This document shows, piece by piece, positions 1-7,568 of a stretch of DNA of 64,000 nt. The notes under the pieces are model-generated. The model saw only the letters and a list, made by a program, of their open reading frames with translations, did no database searches and was not told the DNA's origin. Source of the stretch: Natrinema sp. DC36 (lineage in GTDB: Archaea > Halobacteriota > Halobacteria > Halobacteriales > Natrialbaceae); the NCBI RefSeq assembly GCF_020405225.1, contig NZ_CP084473.1:1-64000 (forward strand), given 5' to 3'. The translations under genes were made by a program, and so were the position numbers. The first letter of the stretch is position 1. The number at the start of each line of letters is the position of its first letter.

Positions 1-67
1 AGCACAGCCAGTAACACTGGCCTGTCTGCCGAGTATTTATGTAGGCATAGGCCGACACTCTGCCTGT

Positions 68-937
68 ATGATACCCTACACGGTGTGGTCGGAGGCCGGC
101 GGCGTCGGCAAGACGACGCTCGTCGCGAACCTCTCTCGCGCACACGTCAACCGCGGCCAGAAGGTGCTGGTAATCGACATGGACCCACAAGACGGCGGAT
201 TGACCCATCACTTCGGACTCGACGACGACAAGGGAAGCGCCGACGCGGACAATCTCGTGATGCACATGATCGGTCGGCCACGGGGAGACTTCGGCGATCT
301 CGTGCGATCGAGCGAAGGCGTCGATGTAATCCCGAGCCACAATATGCTCGGGACGCTCGACGACCTCCTATCCAAAGCCCAGGAACTCGAGGAAGACACG
401 AACCCGGACCCGGAATACGAGTTTGAAAAGGAACGCCAACTTCGGCGCGTGCTCGTCGACGCTGGCGTCCCCTCGGAGTACGACGTTATCATGATCGACC
501 CGCCCGCATCGGAGGGCCAGCACTTGTACAACGCCGTCTACGCGACGGGCAACCTCCTAATCCCGTTCGAACCGTCCCCGAAAGGCGAGCGGAGCGTTCA
601 GGGATTGCGAGACGTAATCAACGGGTTCGAGGACGAACTCGGCGATATCGACGTGGGCGTAATCGGAACTGTCCCGAATAAGCTCAGTGGGACGAACATC
701 AACCAGAAGTATCTCGATGCGCTCAAGGATGAAGGACTCCCGATCGCGCCGGTATCGATCGGTGAACGTGGGTCCATGCTCGGCGAAGCGTGGGACAACC
801 AGGTATCGATCTACGAGCTGGCAGAGAACGATTCGTACCGCGACCTCCGCGACTACGAGCAACCGACGATCGAGAAATTCGACGAACTAGCGGAGTACAT
901 CACCGAACAGTTCGCCGCAACCGAGGCTACAGCATGA
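68..937 (+). CDS. parA: ParA/Soj-family partition ATPase
   Basis: A 289-residue ParA/MinD-type ATPase, normally responsible for plasmid or chromosome segregation by dynamic binding to nucleoid DNA. Walker A is GGVGKTT at residues 11-17, the switch region is VIDMDPQ near residue 35, and Walker B is VIMIDPPA near residue 141. The canonical signature lysine just before GGVGKT is replaced by alanine (EAGGVGKT). The ATG lies about 25 nt after the TATA-like tatttatgt, so the transcript is likely leaderless or nearly so. Its stop codon overlaps the next start (ATGA), which implies translational coupling. No ParB with a recognisable HTH follows; the next gene is an acidic protein that may play the partner role (inference). 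Confidence 0.93.
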   Translation: MIPYTVWSEAGGVGKTTLVANLSRAHVNRGQKVLVIDMDPQDGGLTHHFGLDDDKGSADADNLVMHMIGRPRGDFGDLVRSSEGVDVIPSHNMLGTLDDLLSKAQELEEDTNPDPEYEFEKERQLRRVLVDAGVPSEYDVIMIDPPASEGQHLYNAVYATGNLLIPFEPSPKGERSVQGLRDVINGFEDELGDIDVGVIGTVPNKLSGTNINQKYLDALKDEGLPIAPVSIGERGSMLGEAWDNQVSIYELAENDSYRDLRDYEQPTIEKFDELAEYITEQFAATEATA

Positions 938-1350
938 AATCAGGCACAACCGATCCGTTCGCGAATGACGACGAGGACGAACAGACAGCAGAGTCAGACA
1001 GTACCGACAGTCAGACTGACGAGTCAGACTCGCCCGAACAGTCCGACAGTCAGATGGATCGCACCGACGAAAATCAATCGCCCTCTGGCGGTAATACCAG
1101 ACAGTTTGACCGGTCAGACTTACCGCGAATACTCGGCCGCGAGAAGGTCAAAGACGACCGCGACGACGTGCATCAACTGTTCGTCTACGAGGACACCGAC
1201 GAGTTAGAAAAACAGTCTCGCCGCGATCTCGAAGACCGATTCGACGACGACATCTACAAGCTGGACGCTCGAGAGGCGATCTACCGCGCGGGGATGGAGA
1301 ACTTAGACGACGCCGAGAAGATCCTCCGCGAATGGGGCGCGGATTTCTGA
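934..1350 (+). CDS. Acidic ParA-partner candidate, unknown function
   Basis: A 138-residue protein whose ATG overlaps the parA stop as ATGA. Residues 1-60 are very low complexity, rich in Asp, Glu, Ser, Thr and Gln, and probably disordered. The second half (from about residue 65) is charged and helical, with RDDVHQLFVYED and AREAIYRAGMENLDDAEKIL. The position directly after parA suggests a centromere-binding or ATPase-stimulating partner, but no ParB or CopG motif is visible, so this rests on context. The longer upstream start in the same frame would run back inside parA and is rejected in favour of the ATGA overlap. Confidence 0.8.
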   Translation: MKSGTTDPFANDDEDEQTAESDSTDSQTDESDSPEQSDSQMDRTDENQSPSGGNTRQFDRSDLPRILGREKVKDDRDDVHQLFVYEDTDELEKQSRRDLEDRFDDDIYKLDAREAIYRAGMENLDDAEKILREWGADF

Positions 1351-1572
1351 CTATCGGTTACTTTTGAACCTGCTGCTTGGGGCCGGCAGCAAAACACCTC
1401 TGCGAAGTAAGTCAACGAACAGGAAGAAAAGGAACCACAGGCAAAACAGCTGTGGAGCTAGGTCAAGAGAGACGAAATTACCGATTCCGTCTAGCAGGGC
1501 CGTTCCTGTATACATATCTGTACCAACTGGATCATTTGCATTAACTGTATAGGGTGGATGTGGTACGAACAG

Positions 1573-2022
1573 TCACTCGCCGTCGATTTCTCGTCGAACG
1601 AACTCCGGCGCATCCTCGAGACACACGACCCGCGACCGGTGGATCTGACACTCCAGTTCGCGGTCGTCCTCGCCGTAGACGTTCTCGAGGTTCGCATCCA
1701 TCATCCCGCGGGTGTTCGCAACATGGTCCCACGACCCGCTCGGATAGGTCGACCACAGGTGATACGGCCCGTCGTAACCGTCGTACTCGCCGTCGCGATC
1801 GTAGGCGAGCCACCACTCGTGGTCGGTCGACGTTGCGAAGTAGACGGCCACCGCCGCGGCCTCGAGAGCGAGTCGCCACGCTGTCGGTTCGATCTCGTCG
1901 TTCCGATTGCGGCCGTCGATTACGCCGACGACCGGACGGACGTCTGCCGACGGCACGAACGGTGTACCAGACGATTCGACGAGCCGCTGGCGGGCCGTGG
2001 CGGGCTGGCGGTGGAGACTCAT
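1573..2022 (-). CDS. Hypothetical haloarchaeal protein
   Basis: A 149-residue soluble protein, last gene of a tight leftward cluster starting near 4295. It has tryptophan- and tyrosine-rich patches (HEWWLAYDRDGEYDGYDG, YHLWSTYPSGSWDHV) and no membrane segment. The start overlaps the stop of the upstream gene at 2019 by 4 nt. I do not recognise a family. A long overlapping plus-strand ORF here is Arg-rich and is treated as a shadow. Confidence 0.65.
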   Translation of the reverse strand: MSLHRQPATARQRLVESSGTPFVPSADVRPVVGVIDGRNRNDEIEPTAWRLALEAAAVAVYFATSTDHEWWLAYDRDGEYDGYDGPYHLWSTYPSGSWDHVANTRGMMDANLENVYGEDDRELECQIHRSRVVCLEDAPEFVRREIDGE

Positions 2023-2285
2023 TCCGAATCACCGTCCTCGAGCACTTGCCGTTCCTCCCACTGTCGGGCGACCTCGCCCGCCGACGGGAGATACCACCCG
2101 GCGAGCACGGAAACGAAGACGATCAATGCGCCACCGATGGCGGCGGTGAAATACGGGTTGGGAACGTCGTAGACGCCAAGCCCGACAAGGGCCGCACCAA
2201 CGGCCGACCCGCCGAAGGCCGACCCGACGATTCCGAAGGCAAAGGCCGTCCCGGTCCGATCATGGAGTGGGTCGTTACTTCCCAT
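2019..2285 (-). CDS. Small membrane protein, two TM helices
   Basis: An 88-residue protein with two hydrophobic segments (about residues 16-40 and 48-66) and an acidic C-terminal tail (EERQVLEDGDSE), typical of a small haloarchaeal membrane protein. I chose ATG 2285, which overlaps the end of the upstream lipoprotein gene, rather than the ORF start 28 codons earlier, whose extension is Arg/Ser-rich shadow sequence. Function is unknown; the overlap with neighbours on both sides suggests co-expression with the lipoprotein. Confidence 0.68.
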   Translation of the reverse strand: MGSNDPLHDRTGTAFAFGIVGSAFGGSAVGAALVGLGVYDVPNPYFTAAIGGALIVFVSVLAGWYLPSAGEVARQWEERQVLEDGDSE

Positions 2286-2742
2286 CCGAATCACCTGCTT
2301 GCACGATCTCGAGTTCGAACTCATCGACAGTGCCCGCATCGTCTTTCGAGACGACGCGATACGGCCCACCGTCTTTGACCATGTCGGGTGAGAGTTCGAA
2401 CGTCACGAGGTCCGGGTACTCTTCTTCCATGAATCGGTCGTCGGATTCTCCCTCGGCGATTTGGTCGTGACCATCGAGTAACAACACCTCATACTTGAGC
2501 GGGTCGTAGTCGGCGTCCGTATCGAATCGAATGCCTAGTTGTAGGCCCTGATAGGTCTGGAGTATAATTGACCAGAGCATCTGTGCCTCGAATAGCTCGA
2601 AGCCGTGGTACACCTCGCTGTTGCCAACGCCCGCCACGGTGTAGTCGGTGATATCTATCTCGTCGCCACCCTCGTCCCCGCTGGCCGTACACCCCGCGAG
2701 TGCGACCGTGCCCGCGGTCGCGAGCAACGCACGTCTACGCAT
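2275..2742 (-). CDS. Secreted lipoprotein, unknown function
   Basis: A 155-residue predicted lipoprotein. The N-terminus has MRRRALLATAG, a hydrophobic core and the lipobox LAGC at about residues 16-19; the following stretch is Gly/Asp/Glu-rich, as usual after a haloarchaeal lipobox. Two arginines before the hydrophobic stretch would fit Tat export. The rest looks beta-rich (YEVLLLDGHD, YRVVSKDDAG), compatible with an Ig-like fold, but no family is recognised. ATG 2742 is preferred over the GTG three codons upstream. It overlaps the RHH gene by 8 nt. Confidence 0.72.
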   Translation of the reverse strand: MRRRALLATAGTVALAGCTASGDEGGDEIDITDYTVAGVGNSEVYHGFELFEAQMLWSIILQTYQGLQLGIRFDTDADYDPLKYEVLLLDGHDQIAEGESDDRFMEEEYPDLVTFELSPDMVKDGGPYRVVSKDDAGTVDEFELEIVQAGDSDGK

Positions 2743-2941
2743 CGGAATCACCCCGCGTTTCCTCAGACACGAGCTGTGCCAGCGCCGCGCGGATCGCTTC
2801 GCTTCGATTCGGGAACTCGCCCGAGTCGACCAGGGCGTCGACGCGCTCGAGTTGGGACTCGGTCTCGCGGAAGGTCACCCGGTCCATCGGCTCGCCGGTC
2901 GTCTCACGGTCGCGGTGGGTGGTCGTGTGTTGGGTGGACAT
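2735..2941 (-). CDS. Ribbon-helix-helix (CopG/MetJ-type) regulator
   Basis: A 68-residue protein with a typical ribbon-helix-helix pattern from residue 20: a strand (DRVTFRET), helix one (ESQLERVDALVDSG), then FPNRSEAIRAALAQLV, where NRSEAIR is the classic turn before helix two. Such proteins bind operators as dimers and commonly regulate plasmid genes or antitoxin operons. ATG 2941 is chosen because the upstream gene stops at 2943, whereas the ORF extension would lie inside that gene. It is a plausible regulator of this leftward cluster. Confidence 0.8.
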   Translation of the reverse strand: MSTQHTTTHRDRETTGEPMDRVTFRETESQLERVDALVDSGEFPNRSEAIRAALAQLVSEETRGDSDA

Positions 2942-2942
2942 C

Positions 2943-3359
2943 TTAGGCGTCACCTCCGTAGAACCCGATGGCCTCGCGGAATGCTTCGACCGTCGCTTCG
3001 GGGTCGCAGGTATCCATTTCGAGATAGCACACCCATTCACCGTCGCGGAGTTCGTAGAAGCGCCAGCCTTCCCGATCGACGCGGACCCACACCTCCGCAC
3101 AGACGGACTCGCCGTAGCGCTTGACTTTCGCTGCGTACTTGCGCTTCTTCGCCGCCGGGAACCGATTCGTTTTCACCTGAACGAATCGAACCGGCCACGG
3201 ATCTTTCGCGGCGAGTACGTCGATGAACCCGAGCGGGTCGGTATTCGAGTAGGCGTCGACCTTATCGACGTTACCTTTCCCGTAGACGCGACCGAGGATA
3301 TTGGCCGCCTCGCGTTCGTTCCGTGCGCCCTTTTCGTTCGTGGATTCGGTTGACGACAT
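2943..3359 (-). CDS. PD-(D/E)xK-like nuclease, Holliday-junction-resolvase-like
   Basis: A 138-residue protein with the layout of archaeal Hjc-like or VRR-NUC-like nucleases: an early acidic helix (GARNEREAANIL, E15/E17), an acidic residue after a strand (GFIDVLAAK, D47), and the strand RFVQVKTNR carrying Q61-x-K63. These would be the metal-binding and catalytic positions of a PD-(D/E)xK fold; glutamine in place of the second acidic residue is a known variation in such families. DNA-junction processing is inferred from motif order alone. It lies between an RHH regulator and small zinc-binding proteins. Confidence 0.6.
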   Translation of the reverse strand: MSSTESTNEKGARNEREAANILGRVYGKGNVDKVDAYSNTDPLGFIDVLAAKDPWPVRFVQVKTNRFPAAKKRKYAAKVKRYGESVCAEVWVRVDREGWRFYELRDGEWVCYLEMDTCDPEATVEAFREAIGFYGGDA

Positions 3360-3361
3360 GA

Positions 3362-3724
3362 TTAGGCCTCACCCTGCCCCACCCAGGCACCGATGAACGA
3401 CCGGCGTCGGTGTTCGACCGTCTTCAACGGCTCGCCACACTCGAGACAGATATCGTACTGTTTCGTCGTGACGAGTTCGGCACGCACGCGCCGGAGTGGC
3501 GTGGCGTCGGTCGCGAGTAACTGGAGTTCGCCGTTTGGACCGGGTGCATGCAGGAGGTATTGACCGTCGCCCTCGAGCGCTTCGATTCGCAGTTTCGGGC
3601 CGTAGTATGTCGGAATCCGCTGGAGAACCTCGCAGGCCCCAAGCGTCTCGACGCGGATCTCGTCGGTTTGCTCTGCTCGCATCATGACTGTCTTCGATCC
3701 GTGGCTCGTCTCGCCGTCGCTCAT
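3362..3724 (-). CDS. Hypothetical protein with one CxxC pair
   Basis: A 120-residue protein. The middle looks beta-rich (LRIEALEGDGQYLLHAPG), and near the C-terminus there is CLECGEPLKTVEHRRR, one CxxC plus a histidine that might complete a metal site. It has a 4-nt overlap (ATGA) with the upstream zinc-protein gene, indicating a coupled operon. No family is recognised. Confidence 0.68.
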   Translation of the reverse strand: MSDGETSHGSKTVMMRAEQTDEIRVETLGACEVLQRIPTYYGPKLRIEALEGDGQYLLHAPGPNGELQLLATDATPLRRVRAELVTTKQYDICLECGEPLKTVEHRRRSFIGAWVGQGEA

Positions 3725-3960
3725 GCTGTCACCTCATGCCGAGCGCGGACGTGCTCTGGTAGCTCCGGGTGCCGGGTCATATGCCAGCGCGGGAAGTACC
3801 GCCACTTCCGGTAGGTGCCGACGCCGACACTTCGCCCGTCGCCCCACCGATCCGGGCTCGCATCCGCCGCACACGAGCGACAGGTTTTGAACGCCCAGAA
3901 CAGGTAACTCTCGTCTTCGACGGATTTCCCACAGCGGGTACAGCGGCGATCGTCGCTCAT
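3721..3960 (-). CDS. Small zinc-binding protein (two CxxC)
   Basis: A 79-residue protein with two CxxC knuckles, CTRCGK at residues 7-10 and CRSCAA near residue 27, a treble-clef or zinc-ribbon-like layout followed by a basic aromatic tail (RKWRYFPRWHMTRH). Small zinc proteins of this kind are abundant in haloarchaea and probably act in nucleic-acid or protein binding. Both ends overlap neighbours by 4 nt, so it is translationally coupled inside the leftward operon. Confidence 0.72.
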   Translation of the reverse strand: MSDDRRCTRCGKSVEDESYLFWAFKTCRSCAADASPDRWGDGRSVGVGTYRKWRYFPRWHMTRHPELPEHVRARHEVTA

Positions 3961-4295
3961 ACCGAACCACCGGGGAGCACCGGATTCTCACGTTCGGCGG
4001 CGTTCGGTTCGACCTCCCGCCAGACCGTCTCGTGACTCTCGTCCTCGAAGGTCTCCAGTCTCGTTTCGTGGCTGTTCTTTTCCTGTTGGACGCGCTGTTT
4101 CACCGAGTAGCGATCCGACGAGCGGCCGGACTTGCGGTATGACCACTCGCAGTCGAGACACTCACCGACGAATACGACGGGCTCGCCGGTACAGTCGATA
4201 CAGAGGAACCGGCCGCCGGAGACGCCCGCGGTCTCGCCGTCGGCTTCGTGATACTCCCCACACTCGGCACAGTGGCTGCCGCGTTCGTTACTCAT
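3957..4295 (-). CDS. Zinc-binding protein with three CxxC knuckles
   Basis: A 112-residue protein carrying CAECGEY (residues 9-12), CIDCTGE (about 33-36) and CLDCEWSYRKSG (about 47-50), followed by a charged region. Probably a multi-zinc nucleic-acid-binding protein. I use ATG 4295 and drop a 25-residue hydrophobic upstream extension that lacks conservation features. It is the first gene of the leftward operon that runs to 1573; the promoter should lie between 4296 and 4400, divergent from the small membrane protein at 4409. Confidence 0.68.
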   Translation of the reverse strand: MSNERGSHCAECGEYHEADGETAGVSGGRFLCIDCTGEPVVFVGECLDCEWSYRKSGRSSDRYSVKQRVQQEKNSHETRLETFEDESHETVWREVEPNAAERENPVLPGGSV

Positions 4296-4408
4296 CGTTT
4301 CCCCCGGAGCGTTCAGTACCCGTATGAAGTGAACGAACAGAGCGTTCAGAGAATTGGTCTGAGATTTCATGCTGGTTGCTTATCTTGAGCAGAAGCGTGC
4401 ATCCCGCT

Positions 4409-4618
4409 ATGGGTGAATACAGTGACCGCTTAGTGATACTGTTAATCGCAGCTACTGCCCTCATTGGCCTCTTGGTAGGATTGATAGGCAGCTTCGTGGA
4501 AGCCTCAATAGGCGGACAAACAGAAGACGCGATATTCGTAGCTCTTGGCGTCTTGCTTCTGATTATATTAGCAGGGATCTGGTTCGAATTCAGAACAACT
4601 GAAGACAAAAACGGCTGA
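4409..4618 (+). CDS. Small membrane protein, two TM helices
   Basis: A 69-residue protein with two strongly hydrophobic segments (about residues 8-29 and 40-58) joined by a short acidic loop, ending in a charged tail (RTTEDKNG). ATG 4409 gives a compact two-helix protein; an upstream in-frame start adds eleven residues. Codon use is more AT-rich than in the leftward operon. Function unknown. Confidence 0.5.
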   Translation: MGEYSDRLVILLIAATALIGLLVGLIGSFVEASIGGQTEDAIFVALGVLLLIILAGIWFEFRTTEDKNG

Positions 4619-4645
4619 ACAGTACCGCTCGAGGAGTGTGCGCTG

Positions 4646-4936
4646 TCACCCATCGATCTCACCCCGCTCCCGCTCGAGTTCCCACTTACCAACCACGTCC
4701 ACTTCAACGCACGAGTGCGAGCAAATCAGACCGACCTGCCCGCGCAGCACCACGCTGCACTCGAAGTCGAACAGTTCGTGGTATCTGACCGTCTGCCCGT
4801 CGGAGTCCTCGAAATACCACTCGAGGCCCGACTCACTATCTCGACACCAGAGGACCTCGCCGTCCCCACAGTCGGCCAGCATCGGGCCGTCGGTGTGTTG
4901 CTGTACGCCGCCGGTTCGCTTCGATTCCGTGCTCAT
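4646..4936 (-). CDS. Hypothetical acidic protein
   Basis: A 96-residue Cys- and Trp-containing acidic protein (ADCGDGEVLWCRDSE, LICSHSCVEV). The spaced cysteines could bind metal, but they do not form a clear zinc ribbon. It is divergent from the HD-domain gene at 5116; the shared upstream region holds iteron-like repeats and an inverted repeat. No family recognised. Confidence 0.6.
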   Translation of the reverse strand: MSTESKRTGGVQQHTDGPMLADCGDGEVLWCRDSESGLEWYFEDSDGQTVRYHELFDFECSVVLRGQVGLICSHSCVEVDVVGKWELERERGEIDG

Positions 4937-4978
4937 GTCTGAATCTCCGATTCCGGCCGTCTCGTGTGTGCGAGCGGC

Positions 4979-5014
4979 CCGAATCCTATGTATATTCTAT
5001 GTGAATCTTATGTA
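4979..5014. repeat. Three iteron-like direct repeats
   Basis: Three 10-11-nt units in tandem share the core TATGT: aatccTATGT, tattcTATGT and aatctTATGT. They lie in the divergent intergenic region between the genes starting at 4936 (minus) and 5116 (plus). They could be a regulator operator, a partition site or plasmid iterons. Confidence 0.55.
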
Positions 5015-5023
5015 AAAGTGTAT

Positions 5024-5080
5024 CCCCGACAGGCGGCACGCTCGGATGGTCGAGACTAGCGAAAACGCTGTCTGTCGGGG
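5024..5080. promoter_or_regulatory. 9-bp inverted repeat upstream of the HD-domain gene
   Basis: Perfect arms CCCCGACAG (5024-5032) and CTGTCGGGG (5072-5080) are separated by 39 nt, ending about 35 nt before the start codon at 5116, next to an AT-rich gtattttcta promoter-like stretch. A spaced operator or plasmid site is possible; no protein can be assigned. Confidence 0.4.
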
Positions 5081-5115
5081 GAAGTATTTTCTAGTAGCCT
5101 CTCGGACTGGTTTCT

Positions 5116-5703
5116 ATGGCAGACTTATCGGCCGACGAGACGAAGCGACGACTCCCGACGCTGGAACTTATCGACGATAGTGCCACCAAGATGGTCACGA
5201 CTGCGATCTCGAGTCAAGCGCCGGATTATTTTTGGACGGTCCCCGCAAGCTCATCCGGGTACCATCATCCCGCCTGTCGCGGCGAGCGCGGGCTGTGGGC
5301 GCACACGCTCATGCTCTCGACTGTCGTGGACCGACTCGCGGATACCTACGTCGAACAGGGACTCATCGAAAAATCGGAGGTCCCGCTGGCACACGCGGCC
5401 GTCGTGCTCCACGACCAGCGAAAGAACGGCGACCCGGCAAATCCCGAACCGAAATCGACGCAAGACCACGAACTCCGAATGGCGCGCGTGATTCGCAACT
5501 CGGAACTCGACGTTCGGGTGGCCGACGCCGTCGAGAGCCACATGGGCGCGTGGTACGCGGATACGCAACCCGAAACGCCGCTCGACCAGCTCGTACACAC
5601 CGCTGATATGGTGGCGAGTACCGAGTCGATCACTCCCGGCGTTCAGGGGCCGATTCCCGAGGAACTCGAGCACTGCAATCTCGAGGCTGTGGATCTGCGA
5701 TAG
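5116..5703 (+). CDS. HD-domain protein (putative phosphohydrolase)
   Basis: A 195-residue protein with the ordered motifs of the HD superfamily: H63 in GLWAHTLM, the HD doublet H99-D100 in VVLHDQRKNG, H142 in ESHMGAW and D164 in HTADMVAS. These would coordinate one or two metals for phosphodiester or nucleotide hydrolysis. The substrate is unknown; the size and the YHHP-GERGLWAH arrangement resemble stand-alone HD proteins of archaeal plasmids and viruses. It is probably expressed from the promoter region at 4979-5115 that holds the repeats. Confidence 0.82.
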   Translation: MADLSADETKRRLPTLELIDDSATKMVTTAISSQAPDYFWTVPASSSGYHHPACRGERGLWAHTLMLSTVVDRLADTYVEQGLIEKSEVPLAHAAVVLHDQRKNGDPANPEPKSTQDHELRMARVIRNSELDVRVADAVESHMGAWYADTQPETPLDQLVHTADMVASTESITPGVQGPIPEELEHCNLEAVDLR

Positions 5704-5747
5704 TCTGACGGCAGCAGTATTTTGGTACGCGGTTGTGACCCTTTAGT

Positions 5748-5951
5748 ATGGCCGACGACTCAACGACCGTCAACCCCGGCGCGGAGGATATGATTGAGTT
5801 CTCAGTCGCTGAGACCGAGTACGAATTTCCGAAATCTCATATCCCAGCGCTGAAAGCGCTGTTCGAATCGATCGAAATTGAGGGTGCTGATGAACCCGAT
5901 ATTGAGTGGTCGGCCAACGGCGTCCGGGCAACGACTGTGGACGAAGAATAG
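5748..5951 (+). CDS. Small acidic hypothetical protein
   Basis: A 67-residue, strongly acidic protein (FSVAETEYEFPKSHIPALKA) with a likely beta-alpha pattern and no membrane segment. It is the first of a run of short rightward genes up to 7308. No family recognised. Confidence 0.55.
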   Translation: MADDSTTVNPGAEDMIEFSVAETEYEFPKSHIPALKALFESIEIEGADEPDIEWSANGVRATTVDEE

Positions 5952-5954
5952 CTA

Positions 5955-6119
5955 CTCTCACCCACTGAATCACGCCCGAAGCGATATTACACATGGCATT
6001 GCGTCCCCACACGGCCGGCCGTGGCGACCGGCCGAAAAGGGACATCCAGGGACACCACGGCATCCGCCGTTCCCCCTTTCGGCGATGGAACTACGACCAC
6101 AGAGCCCCGACTATCGCGT
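5955..6119 (+). repeat. Intergenic cassette, copy 1
   Basis: This non-coding stretch starts ctctcacccactga and ends a few bases before a start codon, with ctttcggcgatggaactacg inside. A second copy of the same layout occupies 6321-6473 in front of the next small gene, so the leader was duplicated with or without its ORF. The start contexts (tatcgcgtATGtccg and tctctcgtATGtcca) are also alike. Confidence 0.65.
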
Positions 6120-6314
6120 ATGTCCGAGATCCCCGACACCGACGACCTCGAGTTGCTGGATACCACCGAGGGAATTGAGTTCTACAAAGACGGCGAGAAC
6201 GTCGTCGTTTCGAGTGAGTCCATCCGCGCGGGAGAGGACGGCGTCCAAATCACTTACAACTCGCTCGTGAACGCCGTCGTGGAACTGCGAGACCAGTATC
6301 GAGAGAGCGAGTGA
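6120..6314 (+). CDS. Small acidic hypothetical protein
   Basis: A 64-residue acidic protein (SEIPDTDDLELLDT, EGIEFYKDGENVVVSS). ATG 6120 is chosen because the same start context recurs at 6474 behind the second cassette copy. Function unknown. Confidence 0.55.
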   Translation: MSEIPDTDDLELLDTTEGIEFYKDGENVVVSSESIRAGEDGVQITYNSLVNAVVELRDQYRESE

Positions 6315-6320
6315 GTATCT

Positions 6321-6473
6321 CTCTCACCCACTGAGTTTCACCCAAACCGATATCCCACGGGACATGAACACTCTGCATGGCCGGACGGTCGGCCAAACAG
6401 GGAGACGACGCAACCACGGTCCCCGCCCGCTTTCGGCGATGGAACTACGCCCTTCGAGTCCCGACTCTCTCGT
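6321..6473 (+). repeat. Intergenic cassette, copy 2
   Basis: Second copy of the 5955-6119 cassette: ctctcacccactgag, a diverged middle with the ccggacggtcggcc palindrome-like stretch, then the well-conserved cgctttcggcgatggaactacg before ATG 6474. Confidence 0.65.
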
Positions 6474-6749
6474 ATGTCCACGCTCCGAACCCAACAGTTC
6501 CGCGGTCGCTCGCCACCCGATCGCGATGGCTGGCAGGTCCCAACAGTGGCTCGTCGAACGACCAACCACGACGGGTCGGCCGTCTGTGCCGTCACGGGCG
6601 AGACCGTCCCACTGACCGAGACGCACTTCTACGTGACGCTGCGACGGCAGACGTCGTCACTGACCCGTTCCGACGAGTACGAGTCACTGATTGTCGTCGA
6701 CGGCGCGCTCGGCGAGCTGGATGAATGGCTCGAGGATGGCGAGGAGTAG
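6474..6749 (+). CDS. Small hypothetical protein
   Basis: A 91-residue protein with a beta-rich centre (VCAVTGETVPLTETHFYVTL) and an acidic C-terminus (ELDEWLEDGEE). One Cys pair is too distant to form a zinc knuckle. It follows cassette copy 2 and precedes a membrane protein after only 6 nt. No family recognised. Confidence 0.6.
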   Translation: MSTLRTQQFRGRSPPDRDGWQVPTVARRTTNHDGSAVCAVTGETVPLTETHFYVTLRRQTSSLTRSDEYESLIVVDGALGELDEWLEDGEE

Positions 6750-6755
6750 GAGTGG

Positions 6756-7133
6756 ATGGTTGAGCTATCGATTCAACTACTCCAGTTCCTCGGAGTACTA
6801 ATTCCAGTGATGTTTGCGTCGATCCGCTTTGTCCACAATCAGACAGGGGACCAGAGAGTTCTGAAGGGTGAAACTCTCTCAACTACCGAGTCTGAGGACG
6901 GCATAACCTCCAAGACGATCCTTCCGTATTCGTCGATTCAGTTAGGTGCCACATTTGTTCTGTTACTACTCTCGCTATTGTTGTTGCTGGCAAATATTGG
7001 ACGCTACGTGCTTTTAGGGCGGACCTCGGATATTGTCTTACTCCTCGCAATTGGAACTCTTTTTCTCGGCGTGGTTGCACTTGGCATATTCATTCTAAAC
7101 TCACTTCCCCGGAGCAAAATCGGGTTCATGTAG
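6756..7133 (+). CDS. Membrane protein, three TM helices
   Basis: A 125-residue protein with hydrophobic segments at about residues 5-22, 64-82 and 92-113, and a polar loop of about 40 residues between helices one and two. It starts 6 nt after the previous stop and is likely co-transcribed. Codon use is more AT-rich than its neighbours, suggesting separate acquisition. Function unknown. Confidence 0.6.
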   Translation: MVELSIQLLQFLGVLIPVMFASIRFVHNQTGDQRVLKGETLSTTESEDGITSKTILPYSSIQLGATFVLLLLSLLLLLANIGRYVLLGRTSDIVLLLAIGTLFLGVVALGIFILNSLPRSKIGFM

Positions 7134-7164
7134 TTTTTATCGGAAGCCGAGCCCAACCCCGCCG

Positions 7165-7308
7165 ATGCGAACTCCACAAGAAGACTTGCTCGTCGTCGAG
7201 GCGTTCGTCGAATACCACGCGGATCGAATGGACGTCCAACCCGAACGGGCGGCTCGAGCGTGGGTGCTGGCCGGCGATCTCGCCGGCCAGATACTGCAGA
7301 TATTCTAG
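7165..7308 (+). CDS. 47-residue hypothetical protein
   Basis: A short GC-rich ORF encoding an amphipathic alpha-helical protein (LLVVEAFVEYHADR, PERAARAWVLAGDLAG). ATG 7165 lies 30 nt after the AT-rich tttttatcgg, a good leaderless promoter spacing. Codon usage is haloarchaeal with G/C third positions. Function unknown. Confidence 0.55.
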   Translation: MRTPQEDLLVVEAFVEYHADRMDVQPERAARAWVLAGDLAGQILQIF

Positions 7309-7415
7309 CGGAGAACGTCTTGATTCAGGGTTTTACCACACGCATCAGCGAAGAACTTCGGACCACCGATCTCCATGACAATCCCGAGCACGATGATGTA
7401 CCGTTTCCGGGCCAT
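7305..7415 (-). CDS. Possible 36-residue ORF
   Basis: A short minus-strand ORF converging on the gene ending at 7308, starting MARKRYIIVLGIVM. It may be a decayed gene remnant; a longer in-frame start exists at 7496. Little supports it beyond an open frame. Confidence 0.2.
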   Translation of the reverse strand: MARKRYIIVLGIVMEIGGPKFFADACGKTLNQDVLR

Positions 7416-7568
7416 GAATACTATCGTAAGTAAATGAACGCACTCGATTACTGCACAAACGACGCAGTTTACGTCCTCCGGCGCCTTCGTCATCATTTAA
7501 TAACAACTGTTTTTTAACTGATGGTATGAAAAGAAAAACATAAATACTATTAGTTATGTCTGTAAGTC

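Noticed and set aside
1554-2378. A 274-codon plus-strand ORF over the leftward cluster
   Set aside because: Extremely Arg-rich, opposite to several well-formed overlapping genes with sensible starts; a GC-bias shadow.
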